Source: JAQVEM01 sp034660395
Lineage (GTDB): Bacteria; Actinomycetota; Humimicrobiia; Humimicrobiales; Humimicrobiaceae
Assembly (NCBI GenBank): GCA_034660395.1
Contig: JAYEJA010000054.1
Coordinates: forward strand, 1-62,779
DNA: 62,779 nucleotides
Reading direction: 5' to 3'
In this document: piece after piece, positions 43,621-53,002 of the stretch
How positions within the stretch are numbered: the stretch's first letter is position 1
Layout: each line of letters opens with the position of its first letter
Position numbers and translations under genes: made by a program
Notes under the pieces: model-generated
What the model saw: the letters and a program-made list of their open reading frames with translations, nothing else
Told to the model about the DNA's origin: nothing
The model's database searches: none

Positions 43621-44265
43621 ATGATCTTCCAGAATTTCTATATTAATACAGCAGTTATTTTAGTTATCTCGTATCTAATAGGTTCCTTTCCATCTGCCTA
43701 CATTGCCGGGAGAATCAAGGGCATTGATATAAGAAAGAAGGGGAGCAGAAATGTAGGCGGCATGAACGCAATTTCAAATACAGGAAAGTTTCTGGGTATA
43801 ACAGTAATAATTTTTGATATAGCAAAGGGCGCGCTTTCCGCATATCTTGCTACCAGGTTCTCGGACCATATCTTTATACCGCTTTTGGCAGTCGTCTTTG
43901 CGGTAATAGGCCATAACTGGATGATTTACATTGGATTTAGCGGAGGCAAGGGCGTTTCCACATTTCTGGGCGGGCTTCTCTACCTTTCACCATTATCATT
44001 TCTATTCCTCTACCTTATATTCATACCTGTTGCCCTTTTTACCCTCAAGGACTCCTATCTTTCAACTGCCCTGGGGTACTTTTCCTTCTCTTTTTTCCTT
44101 ATGATTTACGAGGGAAACATCTGGTGGTTTATATTTGGAGTACTTATTACTATAATCTATATTATTAAAAGCTTTGGTCTCCTTAAAACATACTATACTG
44201 AAAACCGGAAGGATGTAAGCCCTTTAATGAAAAAAATATTTAAACCGTTTTTTAAAGGAATGTAA
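43621..44265 (+). CDS. plsY: Acyl-phosphate glycerol-3-phosphate acyltransferase
   Basis: PlsY acylates glycerol-3-phosphate using acyl-phosphate, the first step of phospholipid synthesis in most bacteria. The 214-residue integral protein has the family loops: IGSFPSAYIAGRIKGIDIRK, GSRNVGGMNA (about 42-51) and GFSGGKGVSTFLG (about 102-114), among at least five membrane helices. It is followed 2 bp later by nrdR. Confidence 0.93.
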   Translation: MIFQNFYINTAVILVISYLIGSFPSAYIAGRIKGIDIRKKGSRNVGGMNAISNTGKFLGITVIIFDIAKGALSAYLATRFSDHIFIPLLAVVFAVIGHNWMIYIGFSGGKGVSTFLGGLLYLSPLSFLFLYLIFIPVALFTLKDSYLSTALGYFSFSFFLMIYEGNIWWFIFGVLITIIYIIKSFGLLKTYYTENRKDVSPLMKKIFKPFFKGM

Positions 44266-44267
44266 AA

Positions 44268-44723
44268 ATGAAATGTCCCTTTTGTTCAAATCCCGATACG
44301 AGAGTTATTGATTCCAGATTAACAGAGTCAAACGACTGCGTCAGAAGAAGGAGGCTGTGCGAGAAATGCGGCAGAAGATTCACCACTTATGAACGTGTGG
44401 AAAGCCAGCCAATCGCAGTGATAAAAAAAGATAATACCAGAGAGCCCTTTGACAAAAACAAGATACTCAGCGGGCTTATCAGGGCATGTATTAAAAGAAA
44501 CATAAGCACGGAACAGCTAAATAAAATCGTAGATGACATTGAAAACGAAATTTCAAGTATGCCCTCGAATGAAATACGATCAAGAGAGATAGGAAATCTT
44601 GTTTTAAAAAGACTTAAAAACCTTGATAAGGTTGCATATATAAGATTTGCTTCCGTTTACAAGCAATTTAATAATGTAAAACAATTCACAAGTGAGCTCT
44701 CGGAACTGAAAAAATCAAAATAA
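44268..44723 (+). CDS. nrdR: Transcriptional repressor NrdR
   Basis: NrdR is the nucleotide-sensing repressor of ribonucleotide reductase genes. The 151-residue protein has the N-terminal zinc ribbon (MKCPFCSNPDTRVIDSRL, then CEKCGRRFTTYERVE) and the ATP-cone (IAVIKKDNTREPFDKNKILS and on). It sits after plsY, 16 kb from nrdJ, whose promoter carries two NrdR-box-like sequences. It converges on the baeRF-like gene with a 6-bp gap. Confidence 0.96.
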   Translation: MKCPFCSNPDTRVIDSRLTESNDCVRRRRLCEKCGRRFTTYERVESQPIAVIKKDNTREPFDKNKILSGLIRACIKRNISTEQLNKIVDDIENEISSMPSNEIRSREIGNLVLKRLKNLDKVAYIRFASVYKQFNNVKQFTSELSELKKSK

Positions 44724-44729
44724 TTTTTT

Positions 44730-45887
44730 CTACAACTTATACCTCAGGACAGCGCCAATGCTTCCCGCTTTTATCAGTTTATCATTCCCCTCTACATCCA
44801 CTATCTCACAGCCCTGGCCCAGTGCGTCTTCAACAATTTCATCAACTATATCATTATAAAATACCATCTCTCCCCCGCAATAAGGGCACCTGTCCTTCTT
44901 CTCCGTGGTTAGATAGCTGCATCCCCTGCAAACATAACCGCTGTGAGTGAACTTACTTTCGTATATCAAAACCCTTATCTGTTCTGATAATAAGGATTTT
45001 ATAGTGGCACCAATTCCCATTACACCCATCCTGTTTGGATTATACTCATTTAATAACCTGTCAATAAGGTCATTTTTTGCCTTACTCTCAAAATCCTCAA
45101 TAACCCTTTTCGCCTTCCCGGTAATCGTTGAGATTTTTGAATCCGGCTCCTCATCAATACTCCCTATATATACCGATTTCAGGTAACTATGCATATAATT
45201 CTTAAATCCCGGGATAATCTCTTTTCTCCCTGACAATATAAGGTAATCAAATTTCTTTTCTCTAAAAAGAGCCATCACATTTTCGTTCAGCATCTTAAAA
45301 AAGTGGTGTAATTTCTCTTCCAGTCTCCCTGTAAGTTTTTTCTCCCTTAATACTGCCTGGCTTCTGTAATTTACCTTCGAGGGGACATCGCTTATAAAAG
45401 CGCCCAGATATTCATTAAGCTCTCCCAGATAAATAGAATAAATCTGCGCTTTTTCCCTGTCTATCATTAAAATTCCATATTTTTTTGAATTATTAACAAG
45501 GGCCCTTATATTCCTGGTGTACGGCTTGGGGTCAATTATTATCCTGGACTTCATTATTATCGGTATCCTGAATTCCTCCCACATGCCGCCGCCGGAAGAA
45601 AAGATTGCCAGTGTCCTGGCTGAATCTGCCCGGAACTTATCATTTACAAACGACTTTGCCTTTTCGTATATTGTATATATTTCCTTCTTTTCATGTTTAT
45701 CAATGCTTTCATCCTTATCCAGCTTTTCTTTACTTCTGACAATCATTGAATTCAGCTCTGTCTGGTAATTCTTTTTAGAAACCCTGCTCCGGTCAACCAG
45801 GAGGTATATGCTTACTACCGGTTTTCCTGTTGTCTTATAATTCAGTATTTTTTCCAGACCTGAAGTTTTTACTTCCTCATTTTTCAT
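44730..45887 (-). CDS. Bacterial eRF1-like (baeRF) protein with zinc ribbon
   Basis: This 385-residue protein resembles the bacterial archaeo-eukaryotic release-factor-like families. The middle domain (IIDPKPYTRNIRALVNNSKK and LMIDREKAQIYSIYLGELNE) and the eRF1-domain-3-like block (GIGATIKSLLSEQIRVLIYE, about 300-319) are present, followed by a C-terminal zinc ribbon (CRGCSYLTTEKKDRCPYCGG, about 330-349). No clear GGQ is seen. Such proteins are proposed to act in ribosome rescue or as tRNA hydrolases. It stands alone, so no partner points to a role. Confidence 0.7.
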   Translation of the reverse strand: MKNEEVKTSGLEKILNYKTTGKPVVSIYLLVDRSRVSKKNYQTELNSMIVRSKEKLDKDESIDKHEKKEIYTIYEKAKSFVNDKFRADSARTLAIFSSGGGMWEEFRIPIIMKSRIIIDPKPYTRNIRALVNNSKKYGILMIDREKAQIYSIYLGELNEYLGAFISDVPSKVNYRSQAVLREKKLTGRLEEKLHHFFKMLNENVMALFREKKFDYLILSGRKEIIPGFKNYMHSYLKSVYIGSIDEEPDSKISTITGKAKRVIEDFESKAKNDLIDRLLNEYNPNRMGVMGIGATIKSLLSEQIRVLIYESKFTHSGYVCRGCSYLTTEKKDRCPYCGGEMVFYNDIVDEIVEDALGQGCEIVDVEGNDKLIKAGSIGAVLRYKL

Positions 45888-46032
45888 AAATAATCAATCC
45901 TCACTATTTATAATCTTTTATAACCTTCATTAAATAAAATATAGTATCTTAAAAAATAATATTGTACTACCTTTCATTTAAAGCCAATATTTATTATTAT
46001 TATACAATATTCATTCAAGAAAGAGAGCAGGG

Positions 46033-46908
46033 ATGTTTACATATATCGGATATAAGATTCTTGAAATCATAGTTATTTTATCCCCATACCCTGTTTCATA
46101 TCTTATCGCAAAATTTGGTGCAAGATTATGGTTCTCAAGCGGCGCCAATGTCAGAGTCACCCAAAAAAACGTCTGTAATGTCCTTGATGCCGGCATTAGC
46201 AATAAAAAGGCGCGCAGAATAGTACTGACCATTTTTACAAACTGGGCAAAAAATATCGTGGACTTTCTGAAACACTCCGTTATTTCAAGGGAAAAATTAA
46301 AAGAAAGGGTTGATCTAAAGGGAATGGAACATCTTAACGATGCTCTTAAAAAAGGCAGAGGCGTTGTCATTTTTACCGCGCATATAGGTAATTTCGAGTG
46401 GGGCGCATGCAGAATCGCCGTCGAAGGATATGATATATGGGGAGTAAGCCTCGTCAGAAAAAGCAGGCTGACTACAAAATTTTTTGAGTCAAAAAGATTA
46501 TCCAAGGGGTTAAAAACCCTTTATATAAACAAAATGCTTCATGTTTTTAAAATACTGAAAAACAACGGCATCGTAGCAATTCCTTCAGACTGGGACCCCA
46601 CAGGCCGGGCCTCGAGGCCGTTTACCTTCTTCGGCAAAAAAGCTTACTTTCCCACGGGTGCCCTGCAGATTACACTGAAATCCGGCGCGGAGTTTATGCC
46701 GAGCTTTATCTGGCGAAAAGGCAAATACAACCACCAGCAGATAATTGACCGCCCCCTAAAACTTATAAGAGAAGGAGATAAGGAAACATTAATACAACGA
46801 AATATGGAGATGGTTTTAAAAGTAATGGAAAAATATATAAGAAGCCATATCTCGGAGTGGGAAATGTTTCATGACATATGGGATAAAAATAATCCGCATG
46901 CTTTATAA
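46033..46908 (+). CDS. LpxL/HtrB-PatA-type lysophospholipid acyltransferase
   Basis: This 291-residue membrane-associated protein has the HX4E motif of lauroyl-type acyltransferases: FTAHIGNFEWGACRIAVEGY (about 115-134) with His and Glu. RPFTFFGKKAYFPTGALQIT is a second family block. No lipid A genes are present, and in Actinobacteria the homologue PatA acylates phosphatidylinositol mannosides, so a lipoglycan role is an inference. Confidence 0.75.
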   Translation: MFTYIGYKILEIIVILSPYPVSYLIAKFGARLWFSSGANVRVTQKNVCNVLDAGISNKKARRIVLTIFTNWAKNIVDFLKHSVISREKLKERVDLKGMEHLNDALKKGRGVVIFTAHIGNFEWGACRIAVEGYDIWGVSLVRKSRLTTKFFESKRLSKGLKTLYINKMLHVFKILKNNGIVAIPSDWDPTGRASRPFTFFGKKAYFPTGALQITLKSGAEFMPSFIWRKGKYNHQQIIDRPLKLIREGDKETLIQRNMEMVLKVMEKYIRSHISEWEMFHDIWDKNNPHAL

Positions 46909-46999
46909 TTTACTCACATAAATATATAATGTTTTAATATTATAATACTTATGAAGGTTTAAGGTCTTTATAACTCTCTATTTTAAATAAATTTTTAAA

Positions 47000-49825
47000 G
47001 TGGGAATAAAAAACAAAAATAAAATTAACAGGCCCGGGGCTGAATCTGTCCCTGCTGAAACAATACACTGGCACACAAAACCTCTAAAAGAAATTGAAGA
47101 AAAATTAAATACCAGCCTAAAAACAGGTTTAAGCAAAAAAGAAGCAGAGAGTAAAATTTCAAAATATGGGTATAATGAACTTAAAGAAAAAAAAGGCAGG
47201 TCCCCGCTAAGAATATTTATCTCCCAGTTTAATGATTTCATGATATGGATACTCATTGCTGCCGCATTTATCTCCGGTGTGATTATACAAGAATATACAG
47301 ACGCAACCGTAATACTGTTCATACTAATTCTGAATTCGGTTTTAGGGTTTGTTCAGGAATACCGCGCAGAAAAAGCCCTCCAGGCACTAAAGGAGCTCTC
47401 TTCCCCTACTGCCCTGGTAATAAGAGGGGGGCAGGAGAAAAAACTCTATTCCAGAAACCTCGTTCCCGGAGATATTATAAAGCTTACGGCAGGAGACCTT
47501 GTTCCTGCTGACTGCAGGGTCACAGTGCAAACAAATCTCAGGCTTGACGAATCAATCCTCACGGGGGAATCTCATTCGGTAAATAAAAATGCCGGAGTTC
47601 TAAGCAGGGAAAATGTCCCCCTGGGAGACAGGGAAAACGTGCTTTTCAGCAGCACTACTGTTGTCAGGGGCAGGTGCGCTGCAGTCGTTACCGGCACGGG
47701 CCACGAAACTGAAATCGGTAAGATTGCCAGCATGGTCCAGGAGGAAGATGAACTAACCCCGCTACAGGTTGAACTCAAGACCGTGGGTAAAAGAATCGGA
47801 ATAATATGCCTGGCTGTCAGCGCAGTCGTTTTCCTGTCAGGAATACTTAAGGGCAACCCTGCATCACAGATGTTTTTGGTTGCCGTTGCACTTGCAGTCG
47901 CTTCCATACCGGAAGGCCTACCGGCAATAGTTACCGTGTCCCTTGCCATAGGCGTTCAAAAGATGGCCAAAAACAACGCCATAGTAAGAAAATTAAGCTC
48001 CGTAGAAACCCTTGGGAGCGTATCCGTTATATGTACCGATAAAACCGGTACATTGACCGAGAATAAAATGATGGTAAGAGAAATATATTCGGGACTTGAT
48101 GAACTGGATGATTACAATCAATTTATGGAAGAATGCGGCAGAAGTGAAAAAGTAAAAAAACCCCTGGACACCAGAAACCGAAAGGGTCTGAACCTCCTTG
48201 TTAAAAACGCCGTTCTCTGCAATGATGCCTACTACGCAAACACCGGGAGCGGACAAATTACCGGCGACCCGACAGAAGCCGCCCTTATAGAAATGGGGAG
48301 CTTTTATTCAATAGATAAAAGTGAGCTTGAAAAGGATTATCCCAGAAAGCTGGAAGAACCCTTTGATTCTGAACGTAAGATGATGACAACCATCAATAAA
48401 CTGGCAGCAGGCGACACTGGAAACAACCACAAATATATCATGCTGACAAAAGGAGCTCCCGAAGTAATACTGAAAAAATGCACCAGTATAATAAAAAATG
48501 ACAAAATAAAAAAAATTGACCCCGGTGAAAGGGATAAAATTAATAAAAATAACTACAATCTTGCGGGAAGGGCCATGAGAAATCTTGCCTTCGCTTTTAA
48601 ATATCTTGACGAACTGCCGTCAGATAAAAAAATAAAAGAAGAGGAAAGCGGCCTTGTTTATCTCGGAATGGTCGGAATGATTGACCCTCCCCGGGCAGAA
48701 GTATATGACGCCATTGATAAATGCAAGAGAGCCAATATTAAAATTATTATGGTTACAGGAGACCATAAGATTACCGCAAGTGCGATAGGACAGGAGCTTG
48801 GCATAATCGGCAGCGGAGATAAAATCCTGGAGGGAACGGAACTTGACGATTTGAGCAGTGAAGGCCTTGAAGAACAGATAGAAGACATAAGAATATTTGC
48901 CCGTGTTTCACCATCTCACAAAGTTAAAATAGTTGAAGCATTAAAGAAAAAAGGCCATATAGTTTCCATGACCGGAGATGGTATAAACGACGCTCCCTCG
49001 CTTAAAAAAGCTGATATCGGTGTTGCAATGGGCATCTCCGGAACCGATGTCAGCAAAGAGTCAAGCGATATGGTCTTAACCGATGATAACTTCGCCACCA
49101 TAGTCAAGGCCATAAAACAGGGCAGGGGCATATACGACAATCTAAAAAAATTCATACTATTTCTCTTATCCTGCAACATTTCAGAAGTGCTTCTCATGTT
49201 TATCTCAATTCTCAGTGCCGATTACATATTCTACCTTATTACCGGAGAGGCAGGCCTTCTCTATATACCGCTTTTACCCGTACAGATACTGTGGATGAAT
49301 CTCATCACCGACGGCCTGCCCGCAATGGCGCTTGGAATTGACCCGCCGGAAAAGAACATAATGGATAGAAAAGCAACAAGGAAGAAGGAACAGATTTTAA
49401 GCAGAAAAGGTCTTACCCTTATACTGTGGCAGGGTTTGATTTTAACCTCGGGAGCACTTTTTATATATTTTGCAGGTCCTCTATTATTTAGCAACAGCAC
49501 TATTCTACACGACACGCAGGTTTTTCAGACCTGTGTTTTTACCACCCTTGTCATAACCCAGCTGCTGCACACCTTTAACTTCAGATTTGTAGATAAGGGT
49601 ATATTCAGGAGAAATATCTTTGAAAACAGATACCTTGACATGGCAGTAGTATTATCAATTCTTCTTCAGATTGCCATAATTTACACTCCCTGGCTCCAGA
49701 ACATATTTAAAACTGCCGCCCTTAACTCTTATCACTGGCTCCTTATAGCAGCCAGCTCAATAATACCGGTACTTCTTATAAATTTCATAAACGAATTAAC
49801 CTATTTTAAAAAGAAGAACTCCTAA
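47000..49825 (+). CDS. P-type calcium-transporting ATPase (SERCA/PMR1 type)
   Basis: This 941-residue P2-type ATPase starts at GTG 47000. It has an N-terminal cation-ATPase domain (TIHWHTKPLKEIEEKLNTSL), the TGES loop (about 192-195), the M4 metal-site PEGLPAIVT (about 304-312), the phosphorylation site CDKTGTLTEN (about 348-357), the ATP-binding LTKGAPE, and MTGDGINDAPS (about 657-667). Ten membrane helices are visible. It probably exports Ca2+ or Mn2+. It converges on feoB. Confidence 0.92.
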   Translation: MGIKNKNKINRPGAESVPAETIHWHTKPLKEIEEKLNTSLKTGLSKKEAESKISKYGYNELKEKKGRSPLRIFISQFNDFMIWILIAAAFISGVIIQEYTDATVILFILILNSVLGFVQEYRAEKALQALKELSSPTALVIRGGQEKKLYSRNLVPGDIIKLTAGDLVPADCRVTVQTNLRLDESILTGESHSVNKNAGVLSRENVPLGDRENVLFSSTTVVRGRCAAVVTGTGHETEIGKIASMVQEEDELTPLQVELKTVGKRIGIICLAVSAVVFLSGILKGNPASQMFLVAVALAVASIPEGLPAIVTVSLAIGVQKMAKNNAIVRKLSSVETLGSVSVICTDKTGTLTENKMMVREIYSGLDELDDYNQFMEECGRSEKVKKPLDTRNRKGLNLLVKNAVLCNDAYYANTGSGQITGDPTEAALIEMGSFYSIDKSELEKDYPRKLEEPFDSERKMMTTINKLAAGDTGNNHKYIMLTKGAPEVILKKCTSIIKNDKIKKIDPGERDKINKNNYNLAGRAMRNLAFAFKYLDELPSDKKIKEEESGLVYLGMVGMIDPPRAEVYDAIDKCKRANIKIIMVTGDHKITASAIGQELGIIGSGDKILEGTELDDLSSEGLEEQIEDIRIFARVSPSHKVKIVEALKKKGHIVSMTGDGINDAPSLKKADIGVAMGISGTDVSKESSDMVLTDDNFATIVKAIKQGRGIYDNLKKFILFLLSCNISEVLLMFISILSADYIFYLITGEAGLLYIPLLPVQILWMNLITDGLPAMALGIDPPEKNIMDRKATRKKEQILSRKGLTLILWQGLILTSGALFIYFAGPLLFSNSTILHDTQVFQTCVFTTLVITQLLHTFNFRFVDKGIFRRNIFENRYLDMAVVLSILLQIAIIYTPWLQNIFKTAALNSYHWLLIAASSIIPVLLINFINELTYFKKKNS

Positions 49826-49845
49826 AAGATAACCTTAATTCATAA

Positions 49846-51750
49846 TCAGAAAAAATTTCTTACTGCTTCTACTATTCTCCATACCAGGCCGGCAACCAGG
49901 ACACCGTATATATTTAAAACCACAGTCAGTATTATTGCTTTTTTAAATCCAAATTCTCTAATAAGCATTCCCAGCACAATGATACATGGTATTCCCACCG
50001 ATGAAGCCACTCCAAACGTATATATCTGTAAAGGTGTTAATACCTGCGAAATATTACTCCCCAGTGCGGATAGAAGCATTGCTCCTGTCAGGTCTTTCTG
50101 TAAGAACCCGAATACCAGGGGGATTATGGTCCTTGCAGGCAGCCCCAGCCAGTTGGTAATAAAAGAAAATGGCTTTATGATGACTTCAGTAAGTCCGCTT
50201 ACGTTTAAAATTCCATAAACCATGCCGAAAATAACCAGAAGAGGCATAACTATATATACAAAGTCCTTCATCCTTATCCAGCTTTTGGTAAAGACGTTTT
50301 TAAGCATCGGTTTTCTATAGGTGGGCAATTCTAAAATCAGCGGCTCCGCTTTCGTCCTAAAAATCTTTTTTAAAACCAGAGCAAAAATTATGCCGATAAT
50401 AATCAGGGTTGCGTAAACATAAAAAGCAAGACTTACCCCGCCAAAAAATCCTACTATACCCATAATAATGGCAATCCTGCTTGAACATGGTATAAATGCA
50501 AACAGCGACGCTGCATGAAACTGCTCCTTCTTTGAAGACAGAACCCTTGTAGCCCTGATTGCAGGTACGGTACAACCGATACCCAGAGCCAGCGGGATAA
50601 ATGATTTACCCGGAAGCCCCGCTTTATTTGTAATTCTTTCAGTATTGATAACAAATCTTGTAAGAAGACCGGTGTCCTCTATAAACCCTATAATCAGGTA
50701 AAATAAAAAAATATAGGGCAGAGCAATGGACACCCCGACTGCAAGCCCCGTCAATCCCTGCCCCAGAACTATAACAAGTGCAGACTGGTCACCTTTTCCC
50801 AGAAAGGATATAGCCCTCTCTGTCAGCCCCATGAGAAAGTCCTGAATAATCCCGCCAAGAAACAAAATTGCACCGAACATAAGGATAAAAAAGGCCACTG
50901 TTATTATCGGCCCCCAAACTTTATTCAGTACAATGCCATCAACAGTATTTTCTATTCCCCTTTCTTTTTTAAGGGAAACAATCTTTGTTGCATTTTCAGC
51001 AATAAATGAAGCTGTTCCGAATCTTGTTACAGCTATATCTTTTGCTATATCCCGGTGTTTCTCCTTAACATGCCCTATTTTCCTGGTGACATCTTTATCT
51101 TTTAAATATTTATAAAAATCTTTATCTTCTTCCAGAACCCTAAGGGCTACGAACCTTTTTGATAAATCTCCTCTTACCTCTCTGGAAACCCTGTCTATTG
51201 CATACTCTATATGGTCGTCATAGGCAACTTTGAAGCTCTCCACCGGTTTATTTATGTTTTCTGCCACACTATCCATTAATTTATCTATACCCCTGCCGGT
51301 TAAAGGGTTTATTGCAATAACAGGGGAGGAAAATATTTCTTCCAGTTTTTTAAAATCAATTTCTATCCCCTTTCTTTCTGCTTCTTCTACAAAATTAAGG
51401 GCGATAATAGTGGGTATCCCCGCTTCCATTATTTGCAGAACCATGTAAAAGCTTCTCTCCAGTGAAGTGGCATCGCAAATTATTATGACCCCGCCTACCT
51501 TTTCCCTGAACAAGACTACTTCTGTAACTTTCTCTTCTTCGCTCCTATCAGAAATAGAGTATATTCCAGGGGTATCCAAAAATTCTATCTCAAAATCACC
51601 TATTTTTCTTTTACCCTTCGTTATTTCTACCGTCGTCCCCGGATAGTTTGAAATTATAACCCTGGAGCCAATCAGTGCATTGATAAGAGATGATTTTCCC
51701 GAGTTTGGCTGTCCAACTATTAAGAATTTATTATCCTTATTCATAAGCAA
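49846..51750 (-). CDS. feoB: Ferrous iron transporter FeoB
   Basis: FeoB imports Fe2+. The 634-residue protein has an N-terminal GTPase domain (GQPNSGKSSLIN, about 13-24; LDTPGIYS, about 58-65), a spacer helical domain, then at least eight transmembrane helices with two Gate repeats. It starts within the last codons of the upstream regulator gene (14-bp overlap), so the two are translationally coupled. Confidence 0.93.
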   Translation of the reverse strand: MLMNKDNKFLIVGQPNSGKSSLINALIGSRVIISNYPGTTVEITKGKRKIGDFEIEFLDTPGIYSISDRSEEEKVTEVVLFREKVGGVIIICDATSLERSFYMVLQIMEAGIPTIIALNFVEEAERKGIEIDFKKLEEIFSSPVIAINPLTGRGIDKLMDSVAENINKPVESFKVAYDDHIEYAIDRVSREVRGDLSKRFVALRVLEEDKDFYKYLKDKDVTRKIGHVKEKHRDIAKDIAVTRFGTASFIAENATKIVSLKKERGIENTVDGIVLNKVWGPIITVAFFILMFGAILFLGGIIQDFLMGLTERAISFLGKGDQSALVIVLGQGLTGLAVGVSIALPYIFLFYLIIGFIEDTGLLTRFVINTERITNKAGLPGKSFIPLALGIGCTVPAIRATRVLSSKKEQFHAASLFAFIPCSSRIAIIMGIVGFFGGVSLAFYVYATLIIIGIIFALVLKKIFRTKAEPLILELPTYRKPMLKNVFTKSWIRMKDFVYIVMPLLVIFGMVYGILNVSGLTEVIIKPFSFITNWLGLPARTIIPLVFGFLQKDLTGAMLLSALGSNISQVLTPLQIYTFGVASSVGIPCIIVLGMLIREFGFKKAIILTVVLNIYGVLVAGLVWRIVEAVRNFF

Positions 51751-52327
51751 GCACTCTTATACTTTCCGCTATTTCATCCGATATAAAAACTTTTTTATTC
51801 CTTATTTTAAAAATAATTCCATTGGGCAGATCTTTTATTATTTTTATCTTTTCTCCGGGAAATACGCCCATACTTATAAGCCGTTCAAAAAAATCATTGC
51901 CTGACACTATATCTGTTATCAGGCATTCTCCTTTATCAAATTTTACCAGAGAAATACCCTTTTCCTTAAAAGTAGACAGCTTCTTTAAGTTCTCCATGAC
52001 TTCTTCAGAAATATAATGCTCAATAAGGTTGCTTATATTGTGGGCTTCTTTTTTGCTTTTTAAATCCTCAAAATATTTTTCTATTACAAGATGCTTCTTT
52101 AAAATGTCTTCAGCTTCAATCTTTCCTTCACCGGTCAGCCTGAGGAACTGTCCTTCCGATGATATCAATTTATTTCTGGCCATTTTCCTTACGGCTTTAT
52201 CTATAAAATAGTCCGAAACCTTTATATCGGAATTTAATAATTTTATCGGAACTTTATCATTATTCTCTGCAAGTATTCTCAGGATATCTTCCTTTACTAT
52301 CTTAAGAATCCCCTGTTCTTTTTTCAT
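51737..52327 (-). CDS. DtxR/MntR-family iron regulator fused to a FeoA domain
   Basis: The protein (about 196 residues from ATG 52327; the frame opens 12 codons earlier) has an N-terminal winged helix, a DtxR dimerisation and metal-binding segment (LIEHYISEEVMENLKKL) and a C-terminal SH3/FeoA-like barrel (SMGVFPGEKIKIIKDLPNGI). A separate feoA is not present. It overlaps feoB by 14 bp, so it is probably a Fe2+-responsive repressor of its own operon that also supplies the FeoA-like function. Confidence 0.85.
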   Translation of the reverse strand: MKKEQGILKIVKEDILRILAENNDKVPIKLLNSDIKVSDYFIDKAVRKMARNKLISSEGQFLRLTGEGKIEAEDILKKHLVIEKYFEDLKSKKEAHNISNLIEHYISEEVMENLKKLSTFKEKGISLVKFDKGECLITDIVSGNDFFERLISMGVFPGEKIKIIKDLPNGIIFKIRNKKVFISDEIAESIRVLAYE

Positions 52328-52496
52328 AATCCCTGCAATCCCTAAATAAAAAAATTTACTCAATTATATATATTTTATCTTATCCAGCCTATATTCCAAC
52401 AAAAAACCAGCTTCCATCCCTATTTCGCCTGCGGTATATACTAATTATATACATAGAGATGCATTTTCATTTTTCTTTGAAATATACATATTTTAT

Positions 52497-52505
52497 CAAG
52501 CTGCC
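52497..52505. repeat. Target-site duplication, left copy
   Basis: CAAGCTGCC lies directly outside the left inverted end of the insertion sequence and recurs exactly at 54439-54447. A perfect 9-bp duplication shows transposition into this site. Confidence 0.9.
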
Positions 52506-52620
52506 CAGCAATTAATCATCTAAAAATAATTTCCTAAATAATTGCACCATATCGGCCTAAAACGGTCTGCTTTTCAAAAAAGCAAATTCGATTTCGAGCA
52601 TCTTTTGACTTTTACCTCAA

Positions 52621-52649
52621 AATATGATATGTAATATACATATCATATT
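52621..52649. promoter_or_regulatory. 29-bp perfect palindrome upstream of the IS genes
   Basis: AATATGATATGTA and TACATATCATATT flank a 3-base centre in a perfect 13-3-13 inverted repeat, ending 3 bp before the AAGGAG ribosome-binding site. It could be an operator for the small IS protein, or an RNA hairpin limiting transposase synthesis. Confidence 0.6.
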
Positions 52650-52663
52650 GATAAGGAGAGCAA

Positions 52664-53002
52664 ATGAACAGAAACTATATGGAATCCGATCTTAAAAAAA
52701 CAACCTCACATCTTGCTAAACTTGTACATAAGGGAAGCTTCATCAGGGGAAATCCGGTTGTAGTGGAGAGAACTTGTGGGAACAAAAACTGCAGGTGCAT
52801 ACGGGAAGGTAAAAAGCACAGGTCACTATATATATCCAAAAACAAAGACGGCAAAAGAAAGATGATATATGTTCCCAAAAGGATGGAGGATGAAGTAAGG
52901 GCAAAGCTGGATGCATATCAGAGGATAAAAAAGCTTACCGAAAAGATATCGGAGATAAACTACAGGAAACTTCAAATAGATAAAAAACAAAAGCATGTTT
53001 AA
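52664..53002 (+). CDS. DUF6788-type IS accessory protein
   Basis: This 112-residue basic protein precedes the transposase. It has a cysteine cluster CGNKNCRC (about 39-46), LYISKNKDGKRKMIYVPK and a C-terminal coiled helix. Such small proteins accompany certain DDE transposases and may bind the ends. The transposase start lies inside its last codons (8-bp overlap). Confidence 0.75.
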   Translation: MNRNYMESDLKKTTSHLAKLVHKGSFIRGNPVVVERTCGNKNCRCIREGKKHRSLYISKNKDGKRKMIYVPKRMEDEVRAKLDAYQRIKKLTEKISEINYRKLQIDKKQKHV

